This document shows positions 28,255 to 37,657 of a stretch of DNA of 64,000 nucleotides, piece by piece. Origin of the DNA: Zavarzinella sp. (GTDB taxonomy: Bacteria > Planctomycetota > Planctomycetia > Gemmatales > Gemmataceae); the NCBI GenBank assembly GCA_041399155.1, contig JAWKTI010000002.1, positions 930,001 through 994,000 on the forward strand, written 5' to 3'. The notes under the pieces are model-generated. The model searched no databases. It had not been told where the DNA came from and worked only from the letters and a program-made list of their open reading frames with translations. The translations under genes and the position numbers were made by a program. Within the stretch, counting starts at the first letter, position 1. Every line of letters starts with the position of its first letter.

Positions 28255-28819
28255 TTGCCACCTCCAATTTTAACAATCGTTCGTCAAAGATCACTGCGTT
28301 GCCGTGGTCTGCTTCGACGATGTATTCCACACTGTGCAGCAACACACGCTGATTCTTACCGACGTTGCCCTTAGGTATCCGCAGTGCGCCGATTCGGGCT
28401 GTCCCCAGTTCACTCCAGCCATCGCTCACAGGTCGGCCTGTGCCTTCGCCCCAGAGGAGATACGTTTGATCAAGCTTCTCAATGACAGTTTTTTCCTGAT
28501 GCATCTTCCAATCATCCGATAACGACTGCTCATGCTCCGTCAAAATGACGGCTTGGTGACACTTAGCCGGGCTGGGATCATTCAGCCAGCGAAGCTCGGA
28601 CGTCTCACTGAAGACACGGGCCTCGAACACAGTGCCGATATCCACCCGCTGACCGTCGGAGGCTCGCAATGCCCCTTCTGCAAAGGTCGCCAACTCACAA
28701 CGTCGAGGTGAGTATAGGATGGCCGTTGCACCATTCGCATCGAGGATCGTAGCGAATGCTGACAGAGCCTCGTTGAGAGCGAGATTCTGCCGAGTATAAA
28801 CGAAGAGCGTGGCACTCAT
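28247..28819 (-). CDS. csx19: Csx19 family protein (TIGR03984), type III-D
   Basis: 190 residues from the ATG at 28819, which overlaps the stop of the upstream RAMP gene (ATGA). The text fits the Csx19/TIGR03984 family: a short alpha/beta protein with 'YLLWGEGTGRPVSDGWSELG', 'TARIGALRIP' and 'VEYIVEADHGNAVIFDERL'. Csx19 is a marker of subtype III-D. Its exact place in the complex is not established, though a small-subunit-like or bridging role is plausible. An upstream in-frame extension to 28852 lies inside the previous gene and is not the start. Confidence 0.8.
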   Translation of the reverse strand: MSATLFVYTRQNLALNEALSAFATILDANGATAILYSPRRCELATFAEGALRASDGQRVDIGTVFEARVFSETSELRWLNDPSPAKCHQAVILTEHEQSLSDDWKMHQEKTVIEKLDQTYLLWGEGTGRPVSDGWSELGTARIGALRIPKGNVGKNQRVLLHSVEYIVEADHGNAVIFDERLLKLEVANG

Positions 28820-30378
28820 GCGGGCACCTCCTGATTGGCCCAATCGCTCCAAGCGGTTTTGAGTTTTTCGGGCAAGTTATGGAATTTGCCATCGACAAGC
28901 TGAATTTCAGTTAGTGGGGCAAGATCACCTTCGAGCCCTTGTGCTTCGATGGTAAGCCCTGTCACTTGAACCGTCCCCATGCCACGATGCGTGGCAAAAC
29001 CGAGCGGCAAACGGTCGTTGGCCAGATCGCGGACGACCAAGAGCAGTAATGCAATTGCGGGTAGCAATTCTTTATCCGGCAATCGCTGCAAGTTCACTTC
29101 CAAAGTCAGCGGCTCCCACTGGGTGCAGTGCGGTTCAAGGACGGTGTATAGCATGCTATCCGCAGCCGAGCCGAGCCAACGGTCGATGGCGACGTGGTAC
29201 GCTTGCGACCAGGGTTGAAGGCCGGCATCGGCCATGGCCTTTCTAAGTTGCTGGTCGTCGGTCGCGGCCTGGATGGCTTGCCACTGAGCGACGGTGAGCC
29301 GGTGTTGACCGAAGCAATCGATTACGCCCAATGCTCCAAGGCCAAGGTGAGGTTTGTTTTCTACTTGTTTTGCAGTTCCGAACAGTTCATTGATCAGTTC
29401 AACATTGACAGCATTAAGGAACTTCTTCTTCCCCTCGGTGCCGAGCCAACTTGGGCTGGTGTCACCACGAAGCGTCCGGACGATTCGCTCGGCCTGACTG
29501 CGAAACGCACCTTTGATGGAACTACCCGGCAAGACCAGTGAAATCTTGTCTTCGCAGCCGCTAACCAAGGGCAGCATGTCAGCAGCGATACCATCAAAGC
29601 CCGCCTTGACCATCAGCGGCCCCACCGGCTTCCAGTGGATCGTCAACGTGAGTCGAGGACGCTTCTGTGTGGGATGTGTGGCGGCATCAATGTCTGTTTT
29701 CGAAACGACAGCCCCGTTCGCTTGACGCAGCGAAGCAAGGATACTTTGCCGAGAGCCGAAGCCTAGCTCGGTCAACTGCCCGCCTTTCAGCAGCACATGT
29801 CCCAAGCCGCGTGTCTTGGCGGCTCCGAGACGAACCTCGCCTGCTTCTAATGCTTGTTTGAGAACGGCCAGCATCGCCAGAGCCTGATCCCGTTGGCCCC
29901 GCTCTGTCACGTCTAATGTCACACGGAGGTTCAGCCTGGTGCCGCGTGGCAGGATGGCCCGGTCGTACTTGATGTGTTCGGCGGCCGCTCCGTATTCTCG
30001 ATCAATGCCGACGTGATCGCGGATTTCGACCACCACCGTTTCGCTATTCTCGATTACGGCGTCATCGACCACGACAAAGGACGCGTGACTGGGATCCTTT
30101 TCATTCGGCATGAAAGTTCGACGATCTTGGTAGCCCCAGACTTGTTCTGTCGGATGACGACCCTCTCCATACTCGGTATCCGGATGATCAAAGGACTCTT
30201 CGCACCACTGCCGCAATGCTCCGGCCAGACTGGTGCCTGGGATGTAAAGTTGTCCAGCCCCGTTCCGAGCGAGCGGCAGATCGCTATCAACATCCTCACC
30301 ATAGCCCCCAACGTGAAGAGGAGACAGAGTGACCAAGGTGCCGTACAGATGAAGTCGGCTGTGTATGTTACGCGCCAT
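28816..30378 (-). CDS. Double-RAMP (Cas7-Cas7 fusion) type III protein
   Basis: 520 residues from the ATG at 30378, overlapping the end of csx10 by 11 bp. Two RAMP units are visible. The first has 'LSPLHVGGYGEDVDSDLPLA', 'YIPGTSLAGALRQWCE' and 'LGAAKTRGLGHVLL' (residues ~15-220). The second has 'PLMVKAGFDGIAADMLPL', 'VLPGSSIKGAFRSQAERIVR' and 'LPLGFATHRGMGTVQVTGL' (~255-490). Each has the S-x-x-G-x-x-R loop and a glycine-rich loop typical of Csm3/Cmr4-like Cas7 proteins. Asp residues in both units could be the target-RNA cleavage sites, which I cannot pin down. It forms the crRNA-binding backbone with Csx10 and TIGR03986. Confidence 0.85.
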   Translation of the reverse strand: MARNIHSRLHLYGTLVTLSPLHVGGYGEDVDSDLPLARNGAGQLYIPGTSLAGALRQWCEESFDHPDTEYGEGRHPTEQVWGYQDRRTFMPNEKDPSHASFVVVDDAVIENSETVVVEIRDHVGIDREYGAAAEHIKYDRAILPRGTRLNLRVTLDVTERGQRDQALAMLAVLKQALEAGEVRLGAAKTRGLGHVLLKGGQLTELGFGSRQSILASLRQANGAVVSKTDIDAATHPTQKRPRLTLTIHWKPVGPLMVKAGFDGIAADMLPLVSGCEDKISLVLPGSSIKGAFRSQAERIVRTLRGDTSPSWLGTEGKKKFLNAVNVELINELFGTAKQVENKPHLGLGALGVIDCFGQHRLTVAQWQAIQAATDDQQLRKAMADAGLQPWSQAYHVAIDRWLGSAADSMLYTVLEPHCTQWEPLTLEVNLQRLPDKELLPAIALLLLVVRDLANDRLPLGFATHRGMGTVQVTGLTIEAQGLEGDLAPLTEIQLVDGKFHNLPEKLKTAWSDWANQEVPA

Positions 30379-32896
30379 GGGTTGCCTCCTTTCGTTCCTG
30401 TTGTTTCTCAAGTTCTCGTTTATGTGCGCGGATGCAGGCATCGAAGAAAGTTCGCACGGCGAAGGCCCAGAGTTCTTGCTTCAATTCGGAGTCCGCATTG
30501 ATGGTGAGAGTGGGCCAGTCGTCGGTTTTGACAATGTTCCAAATCTGTATTGGCTCGGAAATGAAGCTCTTGATCTTCTGAATCGAAGCTAACCATTCGT
30601 TTCTGGTTTTCCCTGGCCACTTCTTGAGTCTGTTGTCGTTGCCAGCGAGGTGATCGAGCCAAGCGATGACTTGAGGCAAGTCGTTGATGGTTCGCAACGT
30701 CGCGATTTGGCTACGTAGACCTCCAAGTTGACTCATTGGCGGCTTGCCCTGCTCACCACTGGCCACCCAGCCCAGTTCTTTATCCCGGTCTTGAGGGAGG
30801 TTCGCGAATTCGAGACAAGCCCGGCGGATCTCTTGCTTCCAGCACTCTCGCTCGATAAGTCGGGCGAAATCGAAGCTGGAATGACCCTTGGCAATTTTTT
30901 GAAGTTTTGGCTTTTCCGGACTACCGTTTTTGGCAGATGTTGATGAGTGAACCTGAGGCAATGATTCGGCAATCAAAGGATGATTAAACCGCACTTGGCC
31001 GTAGCCCTCGGCGGTGCGTTCACCGATACCGCTGGCCTCGAGCTGAGCGAGTTTCGCGGGATCGACCGTGCCTTCGACCTGAAATACCATGCACGAGCCG
31101 GCCTGCAAGGCGACAAGCGAGGGCCGTGGCAATCCCCAGCCGACGTGCCAGGTGTCGAGTCGACGGATGCGAACGAATTCGTGAAGAAGTTCATCGGGGT
31201 TAAACTTCTCCTCTCCGTTGATTATTCGTAGTATGTCATTGTCTTTACGCACACGTAGCGTGATTCCCAGTCTCCGGGACAGTTCTTCACCAAGACAAGA
31301 CGCCGTCGGTTCGGGACGTAATTGCGAATTCCGAACAAGCGTATCTGAAACAAGCCAGACAAAAAGTTCGTTTGTGTTATTAGCCGCTGTGAGAGGAGAC
31401 GATACGCAGTCTTCTGGAGATTCCGCTATGAGACTAACCGAGCCGTAGTCATCCTTCTTGGAACGGCCAAACGAGACTTCACCACTTAGCTTGTTCCACC
31501 AGTTCGCTTCCAGATGATCCGCCAAGGATTTGCGAATGCGTAGCTCACTACGAAGAACGACCGGGGTTCCGTGGTCACTCGGCGCGATGGCCTCGTAAGA
31601 ATAGACTCCCCCCACAACTTCGGTCGGCCGCTGCGATTCATCCTGGACTGTGTTGTGTGTCCGCACCGTAGTGGGCGTCTTGTATACTTTCGTAGGCTGT
31701 TGAGAAACATACCCCACACGCATCTGTTTAGGTTGCTTGTCTTCGTCTAGTTCGGGCTTCAGCAGCCGGTTGATGACCAGCTCTCGATTCTCACTTTCCA
31801 AAGGCTTTTCAATGCCTTTCGGCGAAAACAACGCCAGCGGGACCGGCTGAGCTCGTTCACCGTCAACTTCCGGGTAAGCTGGCAAGATTACGACATCTCC
31901 GGACGGTACAGAACTTCGAAGTTCCGGGAATGTCCGCGTAATATGTGGAAGCAGATATGAGCCCGGGAGAAAGTCCAGCGTTTCGACCACGTTACCGGTG
32001 GTGCGATACGATACCGCCAGTGGTCCGTTAAGTTCAAGTTGTAGCGGTACAAAGATCCACGGATCATTTTGTTGTGCAGTGGACGGAGTTTCGGGCGAAA
32101 TTGCGCTTTCCTTACTAAACGAACATTCCGGAACCGATTCAGTTTGTTCCAACCATGCTATTGCAGCATCTGTATCCGCGCCGATGATCTCCAGGCAACA
32201 ACGGCCCGGCCCCCGGCGGCGTTTGCCGCCAAGCCGTTCAACCAGCTTTGCGGATGCTATCAACAGTGCACTTCCAAGTTCTCTAGTCAGTTGATCAGAG
32301 ACGTTCAGAATGCACTCGGCTTCAAGAATCGTTCCTGTTCGCCCCATTTCCTCGAAGCGAAGCATGTTTGTTTGTGCTGACCCGCTACGACGATCAATTT
32401 TGACCCCCGGTTTGACAAACGTCAGAGCTTGTCGAATCAGCTGATGTTTTTCGGCTTTTAGTTGATCGCGTAACTGCGTGGCCTGATCTGCTGCGGTATG
32501 TGCGGCATAAGGGTCAAGACGTTCTTCGGCTTTTAGTTGTTCGCGTAACGGCGTGGGAATGCGAGCAGAGCGAATTTGCACGGAGGACTCTTGGGGTGGC
32601 TCAGCTGGATTATCGTGTCGCCCTGTAGGGTCATTTGGTCCCAAGGAGGGCTGACTACCAAAGAGGCAGTCCACTAATTTCGACCAAGGTCCTATGGATC
32701 CATTGTCCAGACCCCAACACAACCTCTCGCAGGCATCACGCCAGATGCCGCGGAGCGACTTCGCCGGCACGAAGGGGAGGTCGTCGGCATCACGGGTGAT
32801 CAAGCGATCGACGTTGCCGGGCCGTCCCATGCCGGCGCCAACGTGCCAGTCAGATTCCATCGTCAATCGTATTGTAAATTGTTTGAGAATTGTCAT
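30368..32896 (-). CDS. csx10: Csx10 (type III-D RAMP protein)
   Basis: 842 residues. The N-terminal RAMP unit has 'ESDWHVGAGMGRPGNVDRLI', 'LPFVPAKSLRGIWRDACERL' and 'RLGGKRRRGPGRCCLEI'. The C-terminal part has 'RIRRLDTWHVGWGLPRPSLV' and 'GIGERTAEGYGQVRFNHPL', another glycine-rich RAMP loop. This matches Csx10, the Cas5-like large RAMP that defines III-D and probably caps the crRNA 5' end next to Cas10. It overlaps the stop of cas10 by 4 bp (ATGA). Around residues 115-155 a short segment recurs (LREQLKAEERLDPYAAHTAA and LRDQLKAEKHQ), a small internal duplication. Confidence 0.85.
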   Translation of the reverse strand: MTILKQFTIRLTMESDWHVGAGMGRPGNVDRLITRDADDLPFVPAKSLRGIWRDACERLCWGLDNGSIGPWSKLVDCLFGSQPSLGPNDPTGRHDNPAEPPQESSVQIRSARIPTPLREQLKAEERLDPYAAHTAADQATQLRDQLKAEKHQLIRQALTFVKPGVKIDRRSGSAQTNMLRFEEMGRTGTILEAECILNVSDQLTRELGSALLIASAKLVERLGGKRRRGPGRCCLEIIGADTDAAIAWLEQTESVPECSFSKESAISPETPSTAQQNDPWIFVPLQLELNGPLAVSYRTTGNVVETLDFLPGSYLLPHITRTFPELRSSVPSGDVVILPAYPEVDGERAQPVPLALFSPKGIEKPLESENRELVINRLLKPELDEDKQPKQMRVGYVSQQPTKVYKTPTTVRTHNTVQDESQRPTEVVGGVYSYEAIAPSDHGTPVVLRSELRIRKSLADHLEANWWNKLSGEVSFGRSKKDDYGSVSLIAESPEDCVSSPLTAANNTNELFVWLVSDTLVRNSQLRPEPTASCLGEELSRRLGITLRVRKDNDILRIINGEEKFNPDELLHEFVRIRRLDTWHVGWGLPRPSLVALQAGSCMVFQVEGTVDPAKLAQLEASGIGERTAEGYGQVRFNHPLIAESLPQVHSSTSAKNGSPEKPKLQKIAKGHSSFDFARLIERECWKQEIRRACLEFANLPQDRDKELGWVASGEQGKPPMSQLGGLRSQIATLRTINDLPQVIAWLDHLAGNDNRLKKWPGKTRNEWLASIQKIKSFISEPIQIWNIVKTDDWPTLTINADSELKQELWAFAVRTFFDACIRAHKRELEKQQERKEATHGA

Positions 32897-34533
32897 GATT
32901 GGGCCTCCCAGAATTCAGCAGTATCAATGGCATCGAGCAAAGCGGTACGATGGCTATCATTGTCCATCCAGTAAAGAGAATCGATTTTCGGATCGCCCAA
33001 GAGTTTGTCCAAGCCCTCTTTTCGATAGCGTTCTATTACCAACTTTAACCGCGCATCGGCGGTTTCTTTACGAAGAAACAATGCTTCACGTAAATCGTGG
33101 AGCATGCTGTTGGGCAGACGGCGGCGATCATCTTCATCACGGGCAAGCACCGACGTAATTCGGCAACACAGGTCTGACCAGCGACGGTTGACGGGCCCTT
33201 TATCGGCAGTAGTGACATATGGGCGACCGACCAGCAGTGTTTTGCCGTCATCCGATGTGAGTTCCCGGCGAAGACGCACTAAATCTGGGCCGCTGGAATC
33301 ATATAGGATGTGGTAGTCGATTGCCGAAAGCATGTGAAGTTCACTTTTCTTGCCTAGTTTCTTTGCCGACTGCAATAGTTCCTCGGCTAAGTGATATCCC
33401 GCAAAGAAGGGGAAGTGTGGTTTGACGATTGCAACGCCCGCACAACTCGTCACACCTTTGGGCATAATCCGTTTCACGTCTTCATGCCCCGCTGTTTCCT
33501 CTTCGAAGCAGTCAATGAACTTCTTAGTAAACTGCAACGCTTGGCGGCCATCACAGACAACCGTCAGATCATCGCCACCGAGAACAAGGGGGACAACAGG
33601 CTTGAAATCGGGATTTTTGAGCTTGAATTGCCTTGGTGCGTTCTTCGGTATAGTGAGTACATGCAGTGCCTGACAGAATGCCTTCTCCGTGCATTCATCA
33701 AGCGCCAGTGAGAAGTTTCGCAACTTCTCGATGTAGTCGCGGTTTCCTGATGTGTTCGCCTCGAACTTCAGGAACACCTGCCCCAGCCCATTGCCATCCG
33801 CGTGCACAATCGCGAGCCAGTCGCAGCCGAGTTTCTCCAGATCGGTCGTTGCATCTGGTAATTTTGCACTTGCGTTATGGTGATTCAGGATACCATCGAG
33901 ACGACTTTTCCACTGTTTACGTGCATTGAGTTTGGCGAACACCGGTGCAGAATATTCTTTTTGCTCATCCTTAGTAATGTCATCATCCGTTCTGGCTATC
34001 CTAACTGCCGGTAGACCGCTGGTCGCGCACTCAGCGATGATTGGGAGGCGTTGAAATCTCGCCGATGGACCCGGCAATCGAGAGCGGACGGCCTCGAACT
34101 CACGATGGATAGTTTTGATTTTTTCGTGGATTTCTACATTCTCGAAATCAAATTCCTGGCTTACCACCCCACGAACTTCCAGCCCTGGTGCTTCCTTGAG
34201 TGCGCGGAGTGTTACTTCACGAACAATCTGCTTCCCGAGAGATTCATCTTTCACCAGCAATATCGCTTTTCCAGAAGCCGCGACGATTACCTCAACGGGA
34301 TTTTTTTCATCAACAGGCAGATTGCGTGTGGGATCTTTGAGTGCACCCCGGACTTCGGGCATCGACTCATGCCAAAGATCAGGGCCGCCTGCATCCCGGA
34401 TTGCTTTTAGCACATATTCTGTGCCCACCCGGGCGGTCAATTCGGATGCGCCAACGTTTTCGCGCAACTTATTCGTGGCGAATACATAAGCTTGATTTCC
34501 GCTGGTTTCAATCAGTACGAGGCGAATAGTCAT
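32893..34533 (-). CDS. cas10: Cas10, cyclase-type large subunit without HD domain
   Basis: 546 residues, start ATG at 34533 with GGGGAA about 7 bp upstream. The second Palm domain holds LGGDDLTVV, with the catalytic GGDD at residues 319-322. HADGNG around Asp246 belongs to the preceding Palm-like region. The protein begins straight with a Palm-like domain (RLVLIETSGNQAYVFATNKL); there is no HD nuclease, so single-strand DNA cleavage is not expected. With GGDD intact it should make cyclic oligoadenylate from ATP when target RNA is bound, matching the CARF proteins nearby. First of the five-gene effector block, 30 bp after the Card1-like gene. Confidence 0.95.
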   Translation of the reverse strand: MTIRLVLIETSGNQAYVFATNKLRENVGASELTARVGTEYVLKAIRDAGGPDLWHESMPEVRGALKDPTRNLPVDEKNPVEVIVAASGKAILLVKDESLGKQIVREVTLRALKEAPGLEVRGVVSQEFDFENVEIHEKIKTIHREFEAVRSRLPGPSARFQRLPIIAECATSGLPAVRIARTDDDITKDEQKEYSAPVFAKLNARKQWKSRLDGILNHHNASAKLPDATTDLEKLGCDWLAIVHADGNGLGQVFLKFEANTSGNRDYIEKLRNFSLALDECTEKAFCQALHVLTIPKNAPRQFKLKNPDFKPVVPLVLGGDDLTVVCDGRQALQFTKKFIDCFEEETAGHEDVKRIMPKGVTSCAGVAIVKPHFPFFAGYHLAEELLQSAKKLGKKSELHMLSAIDYHILYDSSGPDLVRLRRELTSDDGKTLLVGRPYVTTADKGPVNRRWSDLCCRITSVLARDEDDRRRLPNSMLHDLREALFLRKETADARLKLVIERYRKEGLDKLLGDPKIDSLYWMDNDSHRTALLDAIDTAEFWEAQS

Positions 34534-34563
34534 TAAAAGATTCCCCTATCTACATTTTTACAA

Positions 34564-35922
34564 TCATAAACAATACGGTTTCAGCAGCTTTTCAAGCGAT
34601 TCTTCAAAACTAGGGCAAGGATTTTCTTCTGATGCACCATTGGCATCAATCATTGGGTAGCTTTCAGGTTGGCCTGGCATTGTGAAAGGAATTGCTTGCC
34701 TTCCTAATTTCATGCGTTCGTTGTGCAACTCCTGGAACCAGGGAGTATCACATTTTCTGGTGTAAATTGGCAACACCACAAACTGCTCTGCCAAAGTTGA
34801 AGAGGCCTGTTGCAATCGATAGGACCCTGCATCAATATCTTTGCTATCAGTTTTGGCTGCTTTGCATTCCAGATAGATTAATTTGCCGCACTTCAGCAAA
34901 ATCACAATATCCAGTTCTGCCTCTGCTTTACTTTTATTATCAAGCCGGCAAATCTTGACATTCTTCCAGATCGAAGCCACTGCTGTTTGAATATCTTTGT
35001 TTTGATTCAGCCAGCCAATTATCCGGTGGGTTATCGCGTTTTCAAGCGGTGGCCCAAGCATGCTTGTGGGAGAAATTATCCCTTCCATCTTCTCCAATTG
35101 TTTTCTTGCAGCTGCCAGGTACAGATTGGCGGTGCCATGAAATAGATTTTCTGTAAATTGCGGATTAGGATTTCGCACAAAGTTTTTTAACTGCTGCTGC
35201 CACTTTTCGAAGGTTTCTGTTCGAACCAACAGATTCAGATTTTGAAACGGTACATTAATTTTTGGAAAAATATCGTGCTTTTCATCAATTGCCTGAGACT
35301 GAAGAGCTTTCCGATAGTCGAAATGTTCCTGATGCAGTTGATATGTGGTGGATTCGATTGTTCCATAGTCGGTTGAATTTTCGATTGTTGCCGTGCCTGG
35401 CCATACCTGCACCGCGTCCTGCGTGTCCTGGGATTGGAATAACTCAAACCCTTTTAAGTACAAAACTTCTTGTAGTGTTATGCAATTGTTTTGGTAAGCT
35501 CGTTGAATCGGTGAGGATGCAAAATCTAATGATTGCAACATGTATGTTGCAGGGCGATCGCTTCCATAAAGTAGTTTCGGGTGCCAGTCGCGGAAAGCTT
35601 CCAGTAGCCACAGCGGCACCCATTTTGTGCCCCCGTTCAATACCAGGTAGTACTGTACTTTTTGAGAGTGCTTGTAATTCTGCTTCCACGAACTTATTGC
35701 TGGCAAGACTTCCGAGCGATCGTTCAGATTGCCTACATCAATCGACTCTAATATTGATAAGCCACGAATTGTAAGCAATTCGCTTGCTTTGGTAGCCCAA
35801 TTCCCCTTTTTCGATTCGGGGCTTTCGATCCACAACAGCTTGTCCCCGGGCTGGTACATTTCCAGGATGGGGGGTAGATTGGATACTTGGCTGCCTGTCG
35901 ATACAGCAACAAAGAGGTTCAT
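34564..35922 (-). CDS. CARF-domain nuclease of the Card1/Can2 type
   Basis: 452 residues. The N-terminal ~145 residues form a CARF Rossmann domain (MNLFVAVSTGSQVSNLPPIL; NGGTKWVPLWLLEAF). The C-terminus (~290-400) is a PD-(D/E)xK nuclease with Asp338 (AELDIVI) and Glu352-x-Lys354 (LIYLECKAAK). The layout matches Card1/Can2 proteins, cyclic-oligoadenylate-activated DNA/RNA nucleases, also seen as DUF1887. It lies just upstream of cas10 in the same direction (GGAG about 8 bp before its ATG). I infer it is a downstream effector of this type III system. The activating ring size cannot be told from sequence. Confidence 0.85.
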   Translation of the reverse strand: MNLFVAVSTGSQVSNLPPILEMYQPGDKLLWIESPESKKGNWATKASELLTIRGLSILESIDVGNLNDRSEVLPAISSWKQNYKHSQKVQYYLVLNGGTKWVPLWLLEAFRDWHPKLLYGSDRPATYMLQSLDFASSPIQRAYQNNCITLQEVLYLKGFELFQSQDTQDAVQVWPGTATIENSTDYGTIESTTYQLHQEHFDYRKALQSQAIDEKHDIFPKINVPFQNLNLLVRTETFEKWQQQLKNFVRNPNPQFTENLFHGTANLYLAAARKQLEKMEGIISPTSMLGPPLENAITHRIIGWLNQNKDIQTAVASIWKNVKICRLDNKSKAEAELDIVILLKCGKLIYLECKAAKTDSKDIDAGSYRLQQASSTLAEQFVVLPIYTRKCDTPWFQELHNERMKLGRQAIPFTMPGQPESYPMIDANGASEENPCPSFEESLEKLLKPYCL

Positions 35923-36020
35923 GGGCGAGTCTCCGCGGTTTGTGGGTTTATTTTCTGCGAACTACTCGCATTCTACCCAACATATTTTCTACCTTGCAAC
36001 TAAAAAATTATGAGAAATCG

Positions 36021-37319
36021 TTACGCGTGGTTTCCTTCCGCACAGAGCAGGGTGCCGTGCCAGCACTGGATGGCTACTTTCGAACCGTTGCTGTCCAGTT
36101 GTTTCAAGGAAAACTTTCCCCACTTCCCTATTTCGGTGCGGTTCGCAATCACCGTTTTCTGGTCTTGTTCAACCGCCAAATAATGTCCGGTGTGGGACAA
36201 AAAGCTAACCATGTCATCGTCGTTTCGGATCATTTTCCACTTTTCCCATGGTCCGACGACTTCTCGATTGGCAACCAGGCGACCTTCCAGCGTGCTATCC
36301 GCACACCAATAGCCACTGTGGGCTTTTATTGCGTAGGTGCCATCTTTTTGTCTTTCCAGGACAAAGGTTTCCCATTCGCGGGCTTCGTTTCGATTTGCCA
36401 TTACATGACCATGAAACGGATAAATTACACGTATGGGGAATGCTTCGTGATCTTTGTAGCCCGCTTCCTGCATTGCTGCTACTTTCAACGCGTGGAGCTG
36501 CATGATATAAACGGCAGTGCGGTCTGCTTCTGCACATCCAAAGTAGGTGGCGGCAGCACCTAAAGTAATCAACGCGAGCACGATGCCAACGGGGCCAGTT
36601 AAAAATGCCACCAGTGAAGACGAACCTGTGTACGCTGCGAATGGCAGGGTGATGCCCAGCAAACCCGCTGCCTGACTGATGAAAACAGACATACCCATGT
36701 AGAACGCAAAACCATAGTACGAAACAGCTCCGGCTAATGCCAGGATCGCAACACTTCCGGAGCTTGCTGCCAGTGCGGCATGGTCTAGTTTCTTATCCGG
36801 ATTGATCTTCGCCATCAATTCATATCGCTGGTCAGGGGTCATTTTGTCCCACATTTTGCCCATCATGATCATGCAGATCCGTCTTTCCAGCGCCAGGCTG
36901 GATGATTTCTGAATGACGGATGCCGGGATTTCATGGTGACGTGCGATCCATTCCAGAATTTCGTGGTAGTTCTGTCTTTCCGAATTTCGGTATTGCCGAC
37001 TGAACAGGTTATTCGAGATTCGAAATACTTTCCGCACAATTCCTGAAGCATCTTTGCTGCGGCCTTCGATTTTTTCATCCATATCAAGCACTTTTTTCAA
37101 TGCCACAATCTGGTCTGGTGGTAGTGCATTCAAGAAATCCCAATGGTGGTCTGATGTCCATTTTTCATCCACTTTCACATACGCTGCGGCATGTTTTAAC
37201 ATACTTTTTTCCGTGGCAAACAACCCACCGCCCACCAGCGTAGTGGCACTGGCGATGGTGCCTCTCAGCACAAGACGGCGATCGATCCCGAAACGATTGA
37301 TGAGCGACGATGATTTCAT
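36021..37319 (-). CDS. YaaW-like membrane protein fused to a fascin-like beta-trefoil domain
   Basis: 432 residues from the ATG at 37319 (GGAG 5-6 bp upstream). The N-terminus has paired arginines before a hydrophobic stretch (GIDRRLVLRGTIASATTLVG), resembling a Tat signal. The middle (~60-180) is helical, with 'SSLALERRICMIMMGKMWDK'. Then ~75 hydrophobic residues (~185-262: GVSY, AAGLLGITLPFAAYTGSSSL, FLTGPVGIVLALITLGAAA) resemble the YaaW/UPF0174 family, membrane-inserting proteins. The last ~145 residues have three repeats of the 'H.GYWCADSTLEGRLVANR' kind, as in fascin-like beta-trefoils. It sits between array 1 and the Card1-like gene on the same strand. A pore-forming accessory protein of the CRISPR locus is possible; no link is proven. 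Confidence 0.6.
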   Translation of the reverse strand: MKSSSLINRFGIDRRLVLRGTIASATTLVGGGLFATEKSMLKHAAAYVKVDEKWTSDHHWDFLNALPPDQIVALKKVLDMDEKIEGRSKDASGIVRKVFRISNNLFSRQYRNSERQNYHEILEWIARHHEIPASVIQKSSSLALERRICMIMMGKMWDKMTPDQRYELMAKINPDKKLDHAALAASSGSVAILALAGAVSYYGFAFYMGMSVFISQAAGLLGITLPFAAYTGSSSLVAFLTGPVGIVLALITLGAAATYFGCAEADRTAVYIMQLHALKVAAMQEAGYKDHEAFPIRVIYPFHGHVMANRNEAREWETFVLERQKDGTYAIKAHSGYWCADSTLEGRLVANREVVGPWEKWKMIRNDDDMVSFLSHTGHYLAVEQDQKTVIANRTEIGKWGKFSLKQLDSNGSKVAIQCWHGTLLCAEGNHA

Positions 37320-37657
37320 TTGAATCTCCAGTTTGGTGTTACCAACACACCCATAACGCACGAGGAAGGAAAATCCGGACAAAATTTTTCTGAAAAGACA
37401 GATCTTTCGAAAATTACCCCGTGCTTGGCAGCCAGTGTGGAATTATTTCCACGTGCAATTAATATTGCCACGCCATGACTGAAGACCGAAATTTTTGTAG
37501 CACGTTCGCACTATTTGATGGGGGTTAGTTTGCCGTAAGTGCTTAGTCAAGTGTTCTTTATGTAGATGGAAAGATTTTTGTGAATTCCTGAAAATTAACA
37601 ATCAAACGAATGTTGGAAAGTAAAAATTGGGTATACACCGAAAGGCGATTACTGCCG
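37320..37657. other. Gap between the YaaW-like gene and the worn end of array 1
   Basis: 338 bp without a gene. It must hold the promoter of the YaaW-like gene unless that gene is read from the array transcript. The right end runs into the truncated terminal repeat. I see no terminator-like hairpin with a T run. Confidence 0.4.
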
